From: Mesorhizobium sp. B2-1-1
Lineage (GTDB): Bacteria > Pseudomonadota > Alphaproteobacteria > Rhizobiales > Rhizobiaceae
Direction: 5' to 3'
Length of the DNA: 64,000 nucleotides
Assembly (NCBI RefSeq): GCF_006442975.2
Contig: NZ_CP083954.1
Span: 2,983,501 to 3,047,500 of the forward strand
Below are positions 18,652-27,464 of this stretch, in pieces. The notes beneath the pieces are model-generated. The model did no database searches, was not told the DNA's origin, and worked only from the letters and a program-made list of their open reading frames with translations. How positions within the stretch are numbered: the stretch's first letter is position 1; each line of letters starts with the position of its first letter. The translations under genes and the position numbers were made by a program.

Positions 18652-21336
18652 TCACACAGCCGCGACAAACCCATCCAGCACGCGTTTCTGGCCGGCCTTG
18701 TCGAAGTCGATGGTCAGCTTGTTGCCTTCGATGGCCGCGATGTTGCCGTTGCCGAACTTCTGGTGGAAGACGCGGTCGCCGACGTTGAAGGGGGACGGCG
18801 TGTCGGCGACGGATTTGGCGACCAACTCGCCATCGATGGTGCGGCCCTTGATGCTCGTGCGGCCGGCGCCGTAGCCGCTGTCGGTCTCGCCATAGCCGAT
18901 GCGCTCGATCTGATGGCCGGAGCGCGAGCCCCAGTTGCGATCGGTCGCTTCGGTGCGGTTCTGCTGCGCCCGCTGCCAGCCCGGCGTGGCGTAGCTGTTG
19001 GAGAAGGCACCGGATTTTTCGGCGCCGACATTGTCGAAGCGCGAGGCGCCATAGGGGTTCTGGCGGCCGCCCCGGCCGGAAGCGAACGAGCCGCCGCCAT
19101 AGGAATTGCCGTAGCCGCCATAGGAGTTGCCGCTTTCGGCGACTTCGACATGGGTTTCAGGCAGTTCATCGAGGAAGCGGGAGGGAATCGTCGATTGCCA
19201 CAGGCCGTGGATGCGGCGGTTGGAGACGAACCAGATGTGCAGGTTCTTCTTGGCACGGGTGACGCCGACATAGGCCAGTCGGCGCTCCTCCTCCAGGCCG
19301 GAACGGCCGCCTTCGTCCAGCGCGCGCTGGTGCGGGAAGAGGCCTTCCTCCCAGCCCGGCAGGAAAACGGTCTCGAATTCGAGGCCTTTGGCCGAATGCA
19401 GCGTCATGATGTTGACGGCGTCGAGTTCGGCGTTCTGCTCGGCATCCATGACCAGAGCGACATGTTCGAGGAAGGAGCGCAGCGATTCATACTCCTCCAT
19501 GGAGCGGATCAGCTCCTTGAGGTTTTCCAGCCGGCCGGGCGCCTCGACCGAACGGTCGTTCTTCCACATGTCGGTGTAGCCGCTCTCTTCCAGGATGGTC
19601 TCGGCGAGCTCAGTATGCGGCGTGGTTTCCAGCGCCTTCTGCCAGCGTTCGAAATTGGCGGCGACCTCGCGCAATGCGGCGCGCGGCTTGGGCTTCAATT
19701 CATCGCTCTCGGCGAGCTTGGCAGCGGCTTCCAGCATCGGTACACGCAGCGCGCGGGCCGTGTCGTGGATCTGACGGATGGTGGTTTCGCCGAGGCCGCG
19801 CTTGGGCACATTGACGATGCGCTCGAAGGCGAGATCGTCGGCGCCTTGCGCGACGACGCGGAAGAAGGCAAGCGCGTCGCGGATCTCCATGCGCTCATAG
19901 AAGCGCGGGCCGCCAATGACGCGGTAGTTGAGACCGAGCGTGACGAAGCGGTCCTCGAACTCGCGCATCTGGAAGGACGCCCGCACCAGGATCGCCATGT
20001 CGTTGAGATTGTGCTTCTGGCGCTGATAAGCCTCGATGGTCTCGCCGACAGCGCGCGCTTCCTCCTCGGAATCCCAGGCTGCGTGGACGTTGACCTTGCC
20101 ATCCTCGGGATCGTCGCGATCGGTGAACAGCGTCTTGCCGAAGCGGCCTTCATTGTGGGCGATGAGGTGCGAAGCGGCGCCGAGGATATGCGCGGTGGAA
20201 CGATAATTGCGCTCCAGCCGGATGATGGTGGCGCCGGGAAAATCCTTGTCGAAGCGCAGGATGTTGTCGACCTCCGCGCCGCGCCAGCCATAGATCGACT
20301 GGTCGTCGTCGCCGACGCAGCAGATGTTTACTTTGTTTTCGCTCACGGGCTGTTCCGCGCCTGCCGGCGCGGGCCCGACCCCTCTTTTCTGCGCGCCTTC
20401 GGCGTCGCGGGAGGGGCTTCGCAAAGGCTCGGACGCCCGGTCGGGCTTGCGGCCTTCGGCCGAATGCAAATCCGTAGACGTCGCGCTACGCCCGCTATTT
20501 GGCCGCTGCGCCAGGAGCCGCAGCCACATGTATTGCGCGGTGTTGGTGTCCTGGTACTCGTCGACGAGAATGTATCTGAACCGCTTATGATACTCCTTCA
20601 GCACGTCCGGATTGGCGCGGAAGATGCGGATAGGGTGGCAGAGCAGATCGCCGAAATCGCAGGCGTTCAGCGTCTGCAGGCGCTCCTGATAGGCCTTGTA
20701 GAGCTCGCGGCCCTTGCCGTTGGCGAAACTGCGCGCATCGCCCTCGGCGATATCAGCCGGGCCTTGCCCCTTGTTCTTCCAGCCGTCGATCATCTGCGCG
20801 AACTGCTTGGCCGGCCAGCGCTTGTCGTCGAGGCCCTCGGCCTGGATCAATTGCTTGATCAGCCGCACGACGTCGTCGGTGTCGAGGATGGTGAAGTCGG
20901 ATTTCAGCCCGGCAAGCTCGGCGTGCCTGCGCAGGAGCTTGACGCCGATCGAGTGGAAGGTACCGAGCCAGGGCATGCCCTCGACATTGCCTTCGCCGAT
21001 CAGGATGCCTATGCGCTGCTTCATCTCGCGCGCGGCCTTGTTGGTGAAGGTCACGGCCAGGATCTGCGAGGGAAAGGCTTTTCCGGTCGCCAGGATGTGG
21101 GCGATGCGGGTGGTCAAGACGCGCGTCTTGCCGGTGCCGGCGCCGGCCAGCACCAGAACGGGACCTTCGGTGGTTTCCACCGCCAGCCGCTGCTCGGGGT
21201 TCAACCCCTTGAGATAGTCGGGCGCGTTGTTGTGGCCGCTGCGGGCAGCCATGGCGCGCGCGGCGATGCCCGACGGGGCGGTGGGCCGCGCATCGGGTTC
21301 ATCGAAAAAGGGCATGTCTTCGGAAAAGCCGGACAT
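18652..21336 (-). CDS. uvrD: UvrD/PcrA-type ATP-dependent DNA helicase with in-frame insert
   Basis: This is an 894-residue superfamily 1 helicase. Walker A is AGAGTGKT near residue 64; Walker B with the helicase motif is DEYQDTN near residue 255; motif III is GDDDQSIYGWRGA (from about 341); further motifs are ERNYRSTAHIL, TLHSAKGLEFETVFLPG and RRLAYVGVTRAKKNL. The C-terminal tail after about residue 690 is Gly/Ser/Asn-rich and ends in a Tudor-like domain (FNVGDRVFHQKFGNG) that binds RNA polymerase in PcrA. Residues 280-335, between Walker B and motif III, are an insert absent from the conserved core and encoded by a palindromic repeat (see separate entry). Roles would be in nucleotide excision and mismatch repair. 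Confidence 0.94.
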   Translation of the reverse strand: MSGFSEDMPFFDEPDARPTAPSGIAARAMAARSGHNNAPDYLKGLNPEQRLAVETTEGPVLVLAGAGTGKTRVLTTRIAHILATGKAFPSQILAVTFTNKAAREMKQRIGILIGEGNVEGMPWLGTFHSIGVKLLRRHAELAGLKSDFTILDTDDVVRLIKQLIQAEGLDDKRWPAKQFAQMIDGWKNKGQGPADIAEGDARSFANGKGRELYKAYQERLQTLNACDFGDLLCHPIRIFRANPDVLKEYHKRFRYILVDEYQDTNTAQYMWLRLLAQRPNSGRSATSTDLHSAEGRKPDRASEPLRSPSRDAEGAQKRGVGPAPAGAEQPVSENKVNICCVGDDDQSIYGWRGAEVDNILRFDKDFPGATIIRLERNYRSTAHILGAASHLIAHNEGRFGKTLFTDRDDPEDGKVNVHAAWDSEEEARAVGETIEAYQRQKHNLNDMAILVRASFQMREFEDRFVTLGLNYRVIGGPRFYERMEIRDALAFFRVVAQGADDLAFERIVNVPKRGLGETTIRQIHDTARALRVPMLEAAAKLAESDELKPKPRAALREVAANFERWQKALETTPHTELAETILEESGYTDMWKNDRSVEAPGRLENLKELIRSMEEYESLRSFLEHVALVMDAEQNAELDAVNIMTLHSAKGLEFETVFLPGWEEGLFPHQRALDEGGRSGLEEERRLAYVGVTRAKKNLHIWFVSNRRIHGLWQSTIPSRFLDELPETHVEVAESGNSYGGYGNSYGGGSFASGRGGRQNPYGASRFDNVGAEKSGAFSNSYATPGWQRAQQNRTEATDRNWGSRSGHQIERIGYGETDSGYGAGRTSIKGRTIDGELVAKSVADTPSPFNVGDRVFHQKFGNGNIAAIEGNKLTIDFDKAGQKRVLDGFVAAV
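20332..20499 (-). repeat. Palindromic interspersed element inserted in frame in the helicase
   Basis: This block encodes helicase residues 280-335, a Pro/Arg/Ser/Gly-rich stretch between two strictly conserved helicase motifs. At the DNA level it is full of short hairpins: CCGCGCC/GGCGCGG (20355-20372), CGCC/GGCG (20394-20404) and CGGCC/GGCCG (20450-20462). I recognise this style as an interspersed palindromic element of rhizobial intergenic regions; copies elsewhere in the genome cannot be shown from this window. The element keeps the reading frame and adds no stop codon. Confidence 0.7.
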
Positions 21337-21518
21337 CGCCCCCGAATGTAGTGATTCGGCAGAGAAAGACCAGAACTGTCTACGTTTTGTTCCACCCCTG
21401 ATTGTTTCCGGCCTGCTTGACAGGCAGGGCGGGTGAGGGAAAGCTGCGCAAAGGGCAGGGAGGGGATCCTGTTGCCCACGGCCGCCTCGAGGCGCGCAAC
21501 AGTCGAAGGAGTATCATC

Positions 21519-23834
21519 TTGGCTGTCACCATCACCTCCCTCATTCTCCTCCTCATCGGCCTCGCGCTTGGCGCCGGCGGCATCTGGTTGGCTTCACTGG
21601 GAGGTAGCTGGTACTACATCATATCAGGCATCGCCTTCCTCATCACCGCATGGCTGCTCTACCGGCGCAGATCCACCGCGCTCTGGCTCTACGCCGCGAT
21701 CGTGCTGGGCACGCTTGCCTGGGCGGTCTGGGAAATCGGCTTCGACTGGTGGGAACTCGGGCCGCGCGGCGGCATCATCGTGCTCGTCGCGTTGTGGCTG
21801 CTGACGCCGTGGGCGAGGCGGGGCCTTGTTGGTCCCGATGGCCGCGCGCCGCTCATTCTCGCCGTTTTGGCGTCGCTGGCGGTCGCCGGCTATTCAATGA
21901 CGACCGATCCCAAGGATATTGCCGGCAATCTCGACACCGACAAGGTGACCCCGGCGGCCGATCTAGGCGGCGACATACCTGCCGGCGAATGGCACTTCTA
22001 CGGCCGTACACCCTATGGCCAGCGCTATTCGCCGCTCGACCAGATCACGCCGGAGAACGTCGCCAACCTGCAGCCGGCTTGGACTTATCGCACCGGCGAC
22101 GTGAAAGGTCCCGACGATGTCGGCGAGACCACCTATCAGGTGACGCCGCTGAAGATCGCCGATACGCTCTACATCTGCACGCCGCACAATTTCGCCATCG
22201 CCATCGACGCCGCCACGGGCAAGGAGAAGTGGCGCTACGATCCCCAGGTCAAGCTCGACAAGGACCGCCAGCACCAGACCTGCCGCGGCGTCTCCTACTA
22301 CGCCGACGCCAAGATCGGTGCCGGGCAGCCTTGCGCCGCGCGTGTCTACCTGCCGACTTCGGACGCGCGGCTGATCGCGCTCGACGCCGCCAACGGTCAG
22401 GTCTGTCCGTCCTTTGCCGAAGGCGGCACGCTGAACCTTCTGACCGGCATGCCTTATCCCAAGTCCGGCTATTACTATTCGACCTCGGCGCCGCTGATAT
22501 CGGGCGGCAAGATCATCGTCGGCGGCGCGGTCAACGACAATTATTCGACGCAGGAGCCGTCCGGCGTCATCCGCGCCTTCGATGCCTCCACCGGGGCGCT
22601 GATCTGGAACTGGGATTCCGGCAATCCCGACCAGACCACGCCGCTGGCGGCAGGCCAGACCTACACCGCCAATTCGCCCAACATGTGGTCGACGCCGAGT
22701 GCCGACGAAAAGCTCGGTCTGCTCTACATACCGCTCGGCAACCAGACGCCGGACCAGCTCGGCGCCGGCCGCAGCGCCAATGTCGAGAAATTCTCCTCCT
22801 CGATCACCGCGCTCGACCTCAATACGGGGCAATTGAAATGGGTGCGCCAGACCGTGCATCATGACCTTTGGGACATGGATGTGCCGGCGCAGCCGAGCCT
22901 TGTCGACATCACCAAGACCGACGGCACGGTCGTGCCGGCGCTGGTCGGGCCGACCAAGCAGGGCGACCTCTACGTGCTCGACCGGCGCACCGGCGAGCCG
23001 GTCATCCCGGTCAAGGAAGTGCCGGCGCCCGGCGGCGCCATCGAAGGCGACCACACATCGCCCACGCAGCCGGTGTCGGACCTTTCCTTCAATCCGCAGC
23101 CGCTGACCGATGCCGACATGTGGGGCATCACCATGTTCGACCAGCTGGCGTGCCGGATTGCGTTGCACAGGCTGCGCTATGAGGGCCGCTACACGCCGCC
23201 ATCGCTGCAGGGCACGCTGGTCTATCCCGGCAATTTCGGCGTCTTCAACTGGGGCGGCGTGGCGGTCGATCCGGTCCGGCAGGTGCTGTTCGGCATGCCG
23301 ACCTATCTCGCCTTCACCTCCAGGCTTGTGCCCCGCGCGGACGTGCCGCCGCCAGGCGACGCCAAGGGCAGCGAGCAGGGGCTGAACCGAAATGACGGCG
23401 CTCCTTATGCGGTGGTGATGGGACCGTTCCTGTCGCCGCTCGGCATTCCGTGCCAGGCGCCACCATGGGGCTATGTCGCCGGCGCCGACCTCAGGACCGG
23501 ACAGATCGTTTACAAGCACAGGAACGGCACGGTCTACGACATGACGCCGCTGCCTTTGCCGCTGAAGGTCGGCGTGCCCGGCATTGGCGGGCCGATGATC
23601 ACCGCCGGCGGGGTGGCTTTCCTCGGCGCCGCGGTCGACGACTACCTGCGCGCCTACGACCTGACCTCAGGCAGGCAGCTCTGGCAGGCGCGCCTGCCAG
23701 CCGGCGGGCAATCGACGCCGATGACCTATACGGTGGCTGACGGGCGCCAGTTCGTGGTCATCGTCGCCGGCGGCCATGGCTCGGTCGGCACCAAGCCCGG
23801 CGATTATGTAATGGCATACGCACTGCCGAAGTAA
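21519..23834 (+). CDS. gcd: Membrane-bound PQQ-dependent glucose/quinate/shikimate dehydrogenase
   Basis: This 771-residue inner-membrane quinoprotein has five N-terminal membrane segments (about residues 1-130) that bind ubiquinone. A periplasmic eight-bladed PQQ propeller follows (GEWHFYGRTPYGQRYSPLDQ near residue 158). Later blocks include QHQTCRGVSYY, VHHDLWDMDVPAQPSL and GPMITAGGVAFLGA. It oxidises glucose to gluconate (or quinate/shikimate) in the periplasm; gluconate production solubilises phosphate in many rhizobacteria. The TTG at 21519 is chosen for its GAAGGAG site seven bases upstream and because it starts the first membrane segment. PQQ synthesis genes are not in this window. Confidence 0.92.
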   Translation: MAVTITSLILLLIGLALGAGGIWLASLGGSWYYIISGIAFLITAWLLYRRRSTALWLYAAIVLGTLAWAVWEIGFDWWELGPRGGIIVLVALWLLTPWARRGLVGPDGRAPLILAVLASLAVAGYSMTTDPKDIAGNLDTDKVTPAADLGGDIPAGEWHFYGRTPYGQRYSPLDQITPENVANLQPAWTYRTGDVKGPDDVGETTYQVTPLKIADTLYICTPHNFAIAIDAATGKEKWRYDPQVKLDKDRQHQTCRGVSYYADAKIGAGQPCAARVYLPTSDARLIALDAANGQVCPSFAEGGTLNLLTGMPYPKSGYYYSTSAPLISGGKIIVGGAVNDNYSTQEPSGVIRAFDASTGALIWNWDSGNPDQTTPLAAGQTYTANSPNMWSTPSADEKLGLLYIPLGNQTPDQLGAGRSANVEKFSSSITALDLNTGQLKWVRQTVHHDLWDMDVPAQPSLVDITKTDGTVVPALVGPTKQGDLYVLDRRTGEPVIPVKEVPAPGGAIEGDHTSPTQPVSDLSFNPQPLTDADMWGITMFDQLACRIALHRLRYEGRYTPPSLQGTLVYPGNFGVFNWGGVAVDPVRQVLFGMPTYLAFTSRLVPRADVPPPGDAKGSEQGLNRNDGAPYAVVMGPFLSPLGIPCQAPPWGYVAGADLRTGQIVYKHRNGTVYDMTPLPLPLKVGVPGIGGPMITAGGVAFLGAAVDDYLRAYDLTSGRQLWQARLPAGGQSTPMTYTVADGRQFVVIVAGGHGSVGTKPGDYVMAYALPK

Positions 23835-23864
23835 GGAATGGGTTCGGTCCCGCAGGATCGCGCC

Positions 23865-24299
23865 CTAGCTGATTCCGAGATGGCTCTTCAGGCTTGGCAC
23901 CGAGCCGAGCACTTCATTGGTGAGATCAGGCCCGGCCGCGGCTTCGGCCTGTTGGATCAGCGTGGCGCCAGCCTGCCTGATCTGCGCCATGTCGAGGCCG
24001 GAGGCCTTGAGCGCGGCGACGCCGTTGATCAGTGCGCCGGCCTTTTCGCCGAGAACACCGCCCAGCGCGCCTTGCAGTGAGGACAGCAGGCCGCCACCGC
24101 CGGCCGCGCCGGCGGCCATGACGTCGTATTGGCGGGCGAGATCGTCGGCGCCGGGAATCTTGGCGAAGAAACCCGAGACGTTGGTGCCTTCCGCCTCGTG
24201 CTCCAGCACCGAGAAGATGGTGCCGACGACTTTCTCGGTCGTTGCCTGGTCGAGGCCCGCCTTTTGCGAGACGGTGTTGAGAATATCCTGGACGTTCAT
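23865..24299 (-). CDS. Conserved hypothetical protein, DUF2780-like
   Basis: This 144-residue protein is helical at the N-terminus (MNVQDILNTVSQKAGLDQ). It has a Gly/Ala-rich middle (AAGAAGGGGLLSSLQGALGG) and a helical C-terminus. The layout resembles DUF2780/DUF937-type proteins (YidB-like), whose function is unknown; I am not certain of the family. The start at 24299 has a GGTGAGACC leader. A 51-codon frame ends four bases upstream on the same strand, so the two may be cotranscribed. Confidence 0.7.
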   Translation of the reverse strand: MNVQDILNTVSQKAGLDQATTEKVVGTIFSVLEHEAEGTNVSGFFAKIPGADDLARQYDVMAAGAAGGGGLLSSLQGALGGVLGEKAGALINGVAALKASGLDMAQIRQAGATLIQQAEAAAGPDLTNEVLGSVPSLKSHLGIS

Positions 24300-24303
24300 G
24301 GTC

Positions 24304-24459
24304 TCACCTCAAATTTGGGAATTTCGGGTCCGTGCAGTGGTCCCGGCCGATGCGAAGCTCGATCATCGACCGCCTGCCTGCGTCCGCAAGCCTGAAGCGT
24401 AATGCCTGAGCGGCGGCCAGGGCAAGGACGAACGCGCTGGTGAGGATCGGCATGGTCAT
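24304..24459 (-). CDS. Small putative membrane protein (51 aa)
   Basis: This short frame starts at the ATG at 24459, preceded by a strong AAGGAG site with eight-base spacing. It encodes one hydrophobic segment (MPILTSAFVLALAAAQAL) followed by a basic, Arg-rich tail with one Cys. It ends four bases before the DUF2780-like gene. I do not recognise a family. The ribosome site and operon-like spacing are the main support. Confidence 0.45.
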   Translation of the reverse strand: MTMPILTSAFVLALAAAQALRFRLADAGRRSMIELRIGRDHCTDPKFPNLR

Positions 24460-24691
24460 CGGCGGCGCTCCTTCTGGTCGGGACGGGATGGCACGGCGCA
24501 TCGGTAGCACGCAGTTTCCCTTATTGTTGTGGCAGGTGCCTGCAGGATTCATGGCGATGACCAAAATGTGATGTGGGCGCCGACATTGCCGGCTGCGGGC
24601 AATGCTCGCCGCAGCGCCCATCCAGGCTGGACCGGGCCAGCCGCGCTCCTATGTAGCTCCGGTACTGAAGCTTGAAGCCGAGGAATGCGCC

Positions 24692-25591
24692 ATGACCAAA
24701 GCAGCCGCCACTAGACCCGCAAAGCCTGGGATCACCCAGGCGATGATCGACGCCTATGACGAATACACGCATCTGACACTCGATCGCCGCCGCTTCATGG
24801 AGCAGCTGACCCGGCTTGCCGGGTCAGGGGCGGCGGCCGCGGCGATCGCACCGATGCTGGCGGCGAATTCCGCCCAGGCGGCCATCGTCGCCGAGAACGA
24901 TCCCCGCGTGAAAGGCCAGGACATCACCTATCCCGGCGCCGGCGGCGAGATGAAGGGCTATCTGGTCAAGCCGGCGGATCAGACGGGCAAGCTCGGCACC
25001 GTCATCGTCATCCACGAAAACAGGGGGCTCAACCCGCATATACGCGACGTCGCCCGGCGCGTGGCGCTGGAGGGGTTCGTGGCGCTCGCTCCGGATTTCC
25101 TATCGCCACTCGGCGAGACGCCCGCCGACGAGGACAAGGCGCGCGACATGTTCACCAAGCTGGATCCGGCGCAGACCGTCGCCAATGGCGTCGCGACGGT
25201 GGCTTTCCTCAAGGCCGACAAGGACGGCAACGGCAAGGTCGGTGTCGTCGGTTTCTGCTGGGGCGGCGGCACGGCCAACATGCTCGCCGTGAACGCGCCT
25301 GATCTGGCGGCAAGTGTCGCCTATTACGGCATGCAGCCGAAGGCCGCGGACGTTTCCAAGATAAAGGCGGCGCTGCTGCTGCACTATGCCGGATTGGACA
25401 AACGCACCAATGCCGGCATCGACGCCTTCAAGAAGGAACTCGATGCCGCGCATGTCGAATACACGGTCTATGTCTATGAAGGCGCCAATCACGCCTTCAA
25501 CAATGACACTTCGGCAGCGCGCTATGACAAGAAGGCGGCTGATCTCGCCTGGGGCCGGACCGTCGCCTTCCTGAAGGAGAAACTGGCTTAG
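24692..25591 (+). CDS. Dienelactone hydrolase family protein with Tat-type leader
   Basis: This is a 299-residue alpha/beta hydrolase. The nucleophile motif is GFCWGG (Cys, near residue 187), the conserved VIVIHENRGLNPHIRD lies near 105, and the catalytic His is in EGANHAFNND near 270. This matches carboxymethylenebutenolidase-like enzymes (EC 3.1.1.45 family). Residues 31-66 form a twin-arginine-like leader (RRRFMEQ followed by an Ala-rich hydrophobic run), so it is probably exported folded. The natural substrate is unknown. The ATG at 24692 follows GAGGA by six bases. Confidence 0.9.
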   Translation: MTKAAATRPAKPGITQAMIDAYDEYTHLTLDRRRFMEQLTRLAGSGAAAAAIAPMLAANSAQAAIVAENDPRVKGQDITYPGAGGEMKGYLVKPADQTGKLGTVIVIHENRGLNPHIRDVARRVALEGFVALAPDFLSPLGETPADEDKARDMFTKLDPAQTVANGVATVAFLKADKDGNGKVGVVGFCWGGGTANMLAVNAPDLAASVAYYGMQPKAADVSKIKAALLLHYAGLDKRTNAGIDAFKKELDAAHVEYTVYVYEGANHAFNNDTSAARYDKKAADLAWGRTVAFLKEKLA

Positions 25592-25599
25592 CACAGGAT

Positions 25600-26499
25600 C
25601 TACTGCGTGCTCGCCGGCCTGTGCAAGGCGACGCCGGCCACCACCAGCGCAATACCGATGCAGTCGCTGATGCCGGGGATCTGGCGCAGCACGAGAATGC
25701 CGATCAGCGTCGCGGTGACTGGCAGCAGCGACAGCATCAGCGCGAAGCTCGACCGCGGCAGCCGCGCCATGGCGAGCTGGTCGCAGATATAGGGGATGAC
25801 CGAGGAGCAGATGCCGACGCCGATGGCCGCCAGCAGCAGCGGCGCGGAGAAAAAGGCGGGCAACGCGTCGGTGAGGCCGATCGGCAGCACGACCAGGAAG
25901 GCCACGGCCATGGCGGCGCCGAGCCCGGCAATGCCGCCGCCGGCGCCTGAAGCGGCGACGCGGTGGCCAAGCACGATATAGCCCACAAACAGCGCGCCGT
26001 TGAGGAAGGCCCAGAACAGGCCGAGGGGATCGCTGGACCATTTGACGTCGATCAGCAGCAAGGTGCCGGCCACGGCGACGGCAAGGGCAGCGAGATTGCG
26101 CGCGCTTCGGAGACCGACCAGCGCGACGCCGATGGTGCCGACGAATTCGATCGCGGCCACCAGCGAAATCGGCAGGCGGTCGAGCGCCAGATAGAAGGAG
26201 CAGTTCATTACTGCGAGACAGGCGCCGAAGGCGAGCAGCAGCAGCCGTGTCGACCGATCGGCCTGGGCGAAGGTCCGCCACGGACGCGTCAGCGGCGCGA
26301 AGATCAAGGCGGCGGTGGCGATGCGCAGCCAGGCCATGCCAAGCACGCCGATCTGCGCAAACAAAAGCACGGCGAAGGCAGGGCCGAGATAGTGGAACAC
26401 GGCGCTGACACAGAACCAGACATGCGGCGGCAGCGACGTCGGCAGGCTGGTAAAGGCCGCACCTGTGGGCGTGGTTTGGACTTGCGTCCGATCGTTCAT
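25600..26499 (-). CDS. EamA/RhtA-like drug/metabolite exporter
   Basis: This 299-residue protein has about ten membrane segments arranged as two EamA repeats. It contains RhtA-like blocks (YLGPAFAVLLFAQIGVLGMAW with interruption, SFYLALDRLPISLVAAIEF in the first half). RhtA-type members export threonine, homoserine or other amino acids. The gene diverges from an Lrp/AsnC regulator with 89 bases between the starts; this arrangement is common for amino acid exporters controlled by Lrp-type regulators and supports an amino acid substrate. Confidence 0.88.
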   Translation of the reverse strand: MNDRTQVQTTPTGAAFTSLPTSLPPHVWFCVSAVFHYLGPAFAVLLFAQIGVLGMAWLRIATAALIFAPLTRPWRTFAQADRSTRLLLLAFGACLAVMNCSFYLALDRLPISLVAAIEFVGTIGVALVGLRSARNLAALAVAVAGTLLLIDVKWSSDPLGLFWAFLNGALFVGYIVLGHRVAASGAGGGIAGLGAAMAVAFLVVLPIGLTDALPAFFSAPLLLAAIGVGICSSVIPYICDQLAMARLPRSSFALMLSLLPVTATLIGILVLRQIPGISDCIGIALVVAGVALHRPASTQ

Positions 26500-26588
26500 C
26501 GGATCAGTATCGCAGGTATTTTTTCCGTCTGATATGGGTCGTGGTCGTTCAGGGACCTCGGTCGCTTTCCGGATGCAAGGAGTTTTTG

Positions 26589-27068
26589 ATGAAGCGCCTT
26601 CGAAACGAAAATCTCGACCTCGACGCGGTCGATCTGAAGATACTGCGCCTGCTGGAAAAAGATGCGCGCGCCAGCACGGCCGAGCTGGCGCGCGCCGTCG
26701 GCCTGTCGGCGCCGAGCGTGTCCGAGCGTGTCAAGCAGCTTCAGGAGAGCGGCGTCATCGAAGCCTATTGCGTGCGGATCAATCCGGCGGCGCTTGGCCT
26801 GAACCTGTCGGCATGGCTGCGCATCAGGCCGGTGCCGGGGCAGCTCGCCGTCGTGGCCGAGATCATCCGCGACCTACCCGAGATCGCGCAATGCGACCGG
26901 GTAACCGGCGAGGACTGTTTCATCGCGCTGGCGCATGTCGGCTCGGTGGCCGAACTCGAACGGGTGATCGACCGTATCATTCCCTACGCGATGACCAACA
27001 CGGCGATCATCCAGTCTTCGCCGGTGGCGGCGCGCTCGCCGCTGGCGGCGATCAGGCGGCAGGGTTGA
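26589..27068 (+). CDS. Lrp/AsnC family transcriptional regulator
   Basis: This 159-residue regulator has an N-terminal winged helix-turn-helix (LDAVDLKILRLLEKDARAS then VGLSAPSVSERVKQLQESGVI, residues about 9-58) and a C-terminal RAM ligand-binding domain. The start is the ATG at 26589, preceded by AAGGAG at seven bases; the frame is open from 26541 but lacks such a site. It probably senses an amino acid and controls the divergent EamA exporter and itself. Confidence 0.92.
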   Translation: MKRLRNENLDLDAVDLKILRLLEKDARASTAELARAVGLSAPSVSERVKQLQESGVIEAYCVRINPAALGLNLSAWLRIRPVPGQLAVVAEIIRDLPEIAQCDRVTGEDCFIALAHVGSVAELERVIDRIIPYAMTNTAIIQSSPVAARSPLAAIRRQG

Positions 27069-27119
27069 GGTCAAACGCCCGGAATGTCGTCAATGGAAGT
27101 GGCCGCTCTACCCGCAGCG

Positions 27120-27317
27120 TCAGGCGTGGCCGCGCTTCATGCGGGCCTGCTTAAGGATGACGCGCCAGCGGATCATGTCGAAGGGGATCGGCTCATTGTT
27201 GTTGGCGATGTGGAAGATCTCGTTGTTGACGTTCTTCAGCGAGCGCCAGAAATCATAGTCGGTAATGCGCGGATCGGCGGCGAGCCTGTCCACCTCGACT
27301 TTGATATCGGTTTTCAT
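27120..27317 (-). CDS. Conserved hypothetical small protein (65 aa)
   Basis: I do not recognise a named family for this short, soluble, charged protein (KTDIKVEVDRLAADPRI, then ITDYDFWRSLKNVNNEIFH). A GGGGGACGTGC ribosome site precedes the ATG at 27317, and codon use is like its neighbours, so it is probably real. It has no membrane segment. The 147 bases upstream contain no other gene. Confidence 0.65.
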   Translation of the reverse strand: MKTDIKVEVDRLAADPRITDYDFWRSLKNVNNEIFHIANNNEPIPFDMIRWRVILKQARMKRGHA

Positions 27318-27464
27318 GCACGTCCCCCGAATCGGCTATGCCCCGCCGCCCGTGTCGCTACTTCGATGCGGATCGTTTTCGAACGGCCCGCTGAGTCGCG
27401 CAACGGTCCAATCGGCTTGTTCCCGTTAAAACCTCGGTAAGGTTAACGCGCGCCCCGGGCGGGT

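Noticed and set aside
18634..21351. Very long plus-strand open frame (about 905 codons) antisense to the helicase gene
   Set aside because: It mirrors the helicase codons in a GC-rich genome, has no family resemblance, and has no ribosome site.
27400..27440. EcfG-like promoter on the minus strand before the 65-residue gene
   Set aside because: GGAAC and CGTT are both present but only 13 bases apart, too short for this sigma factor.
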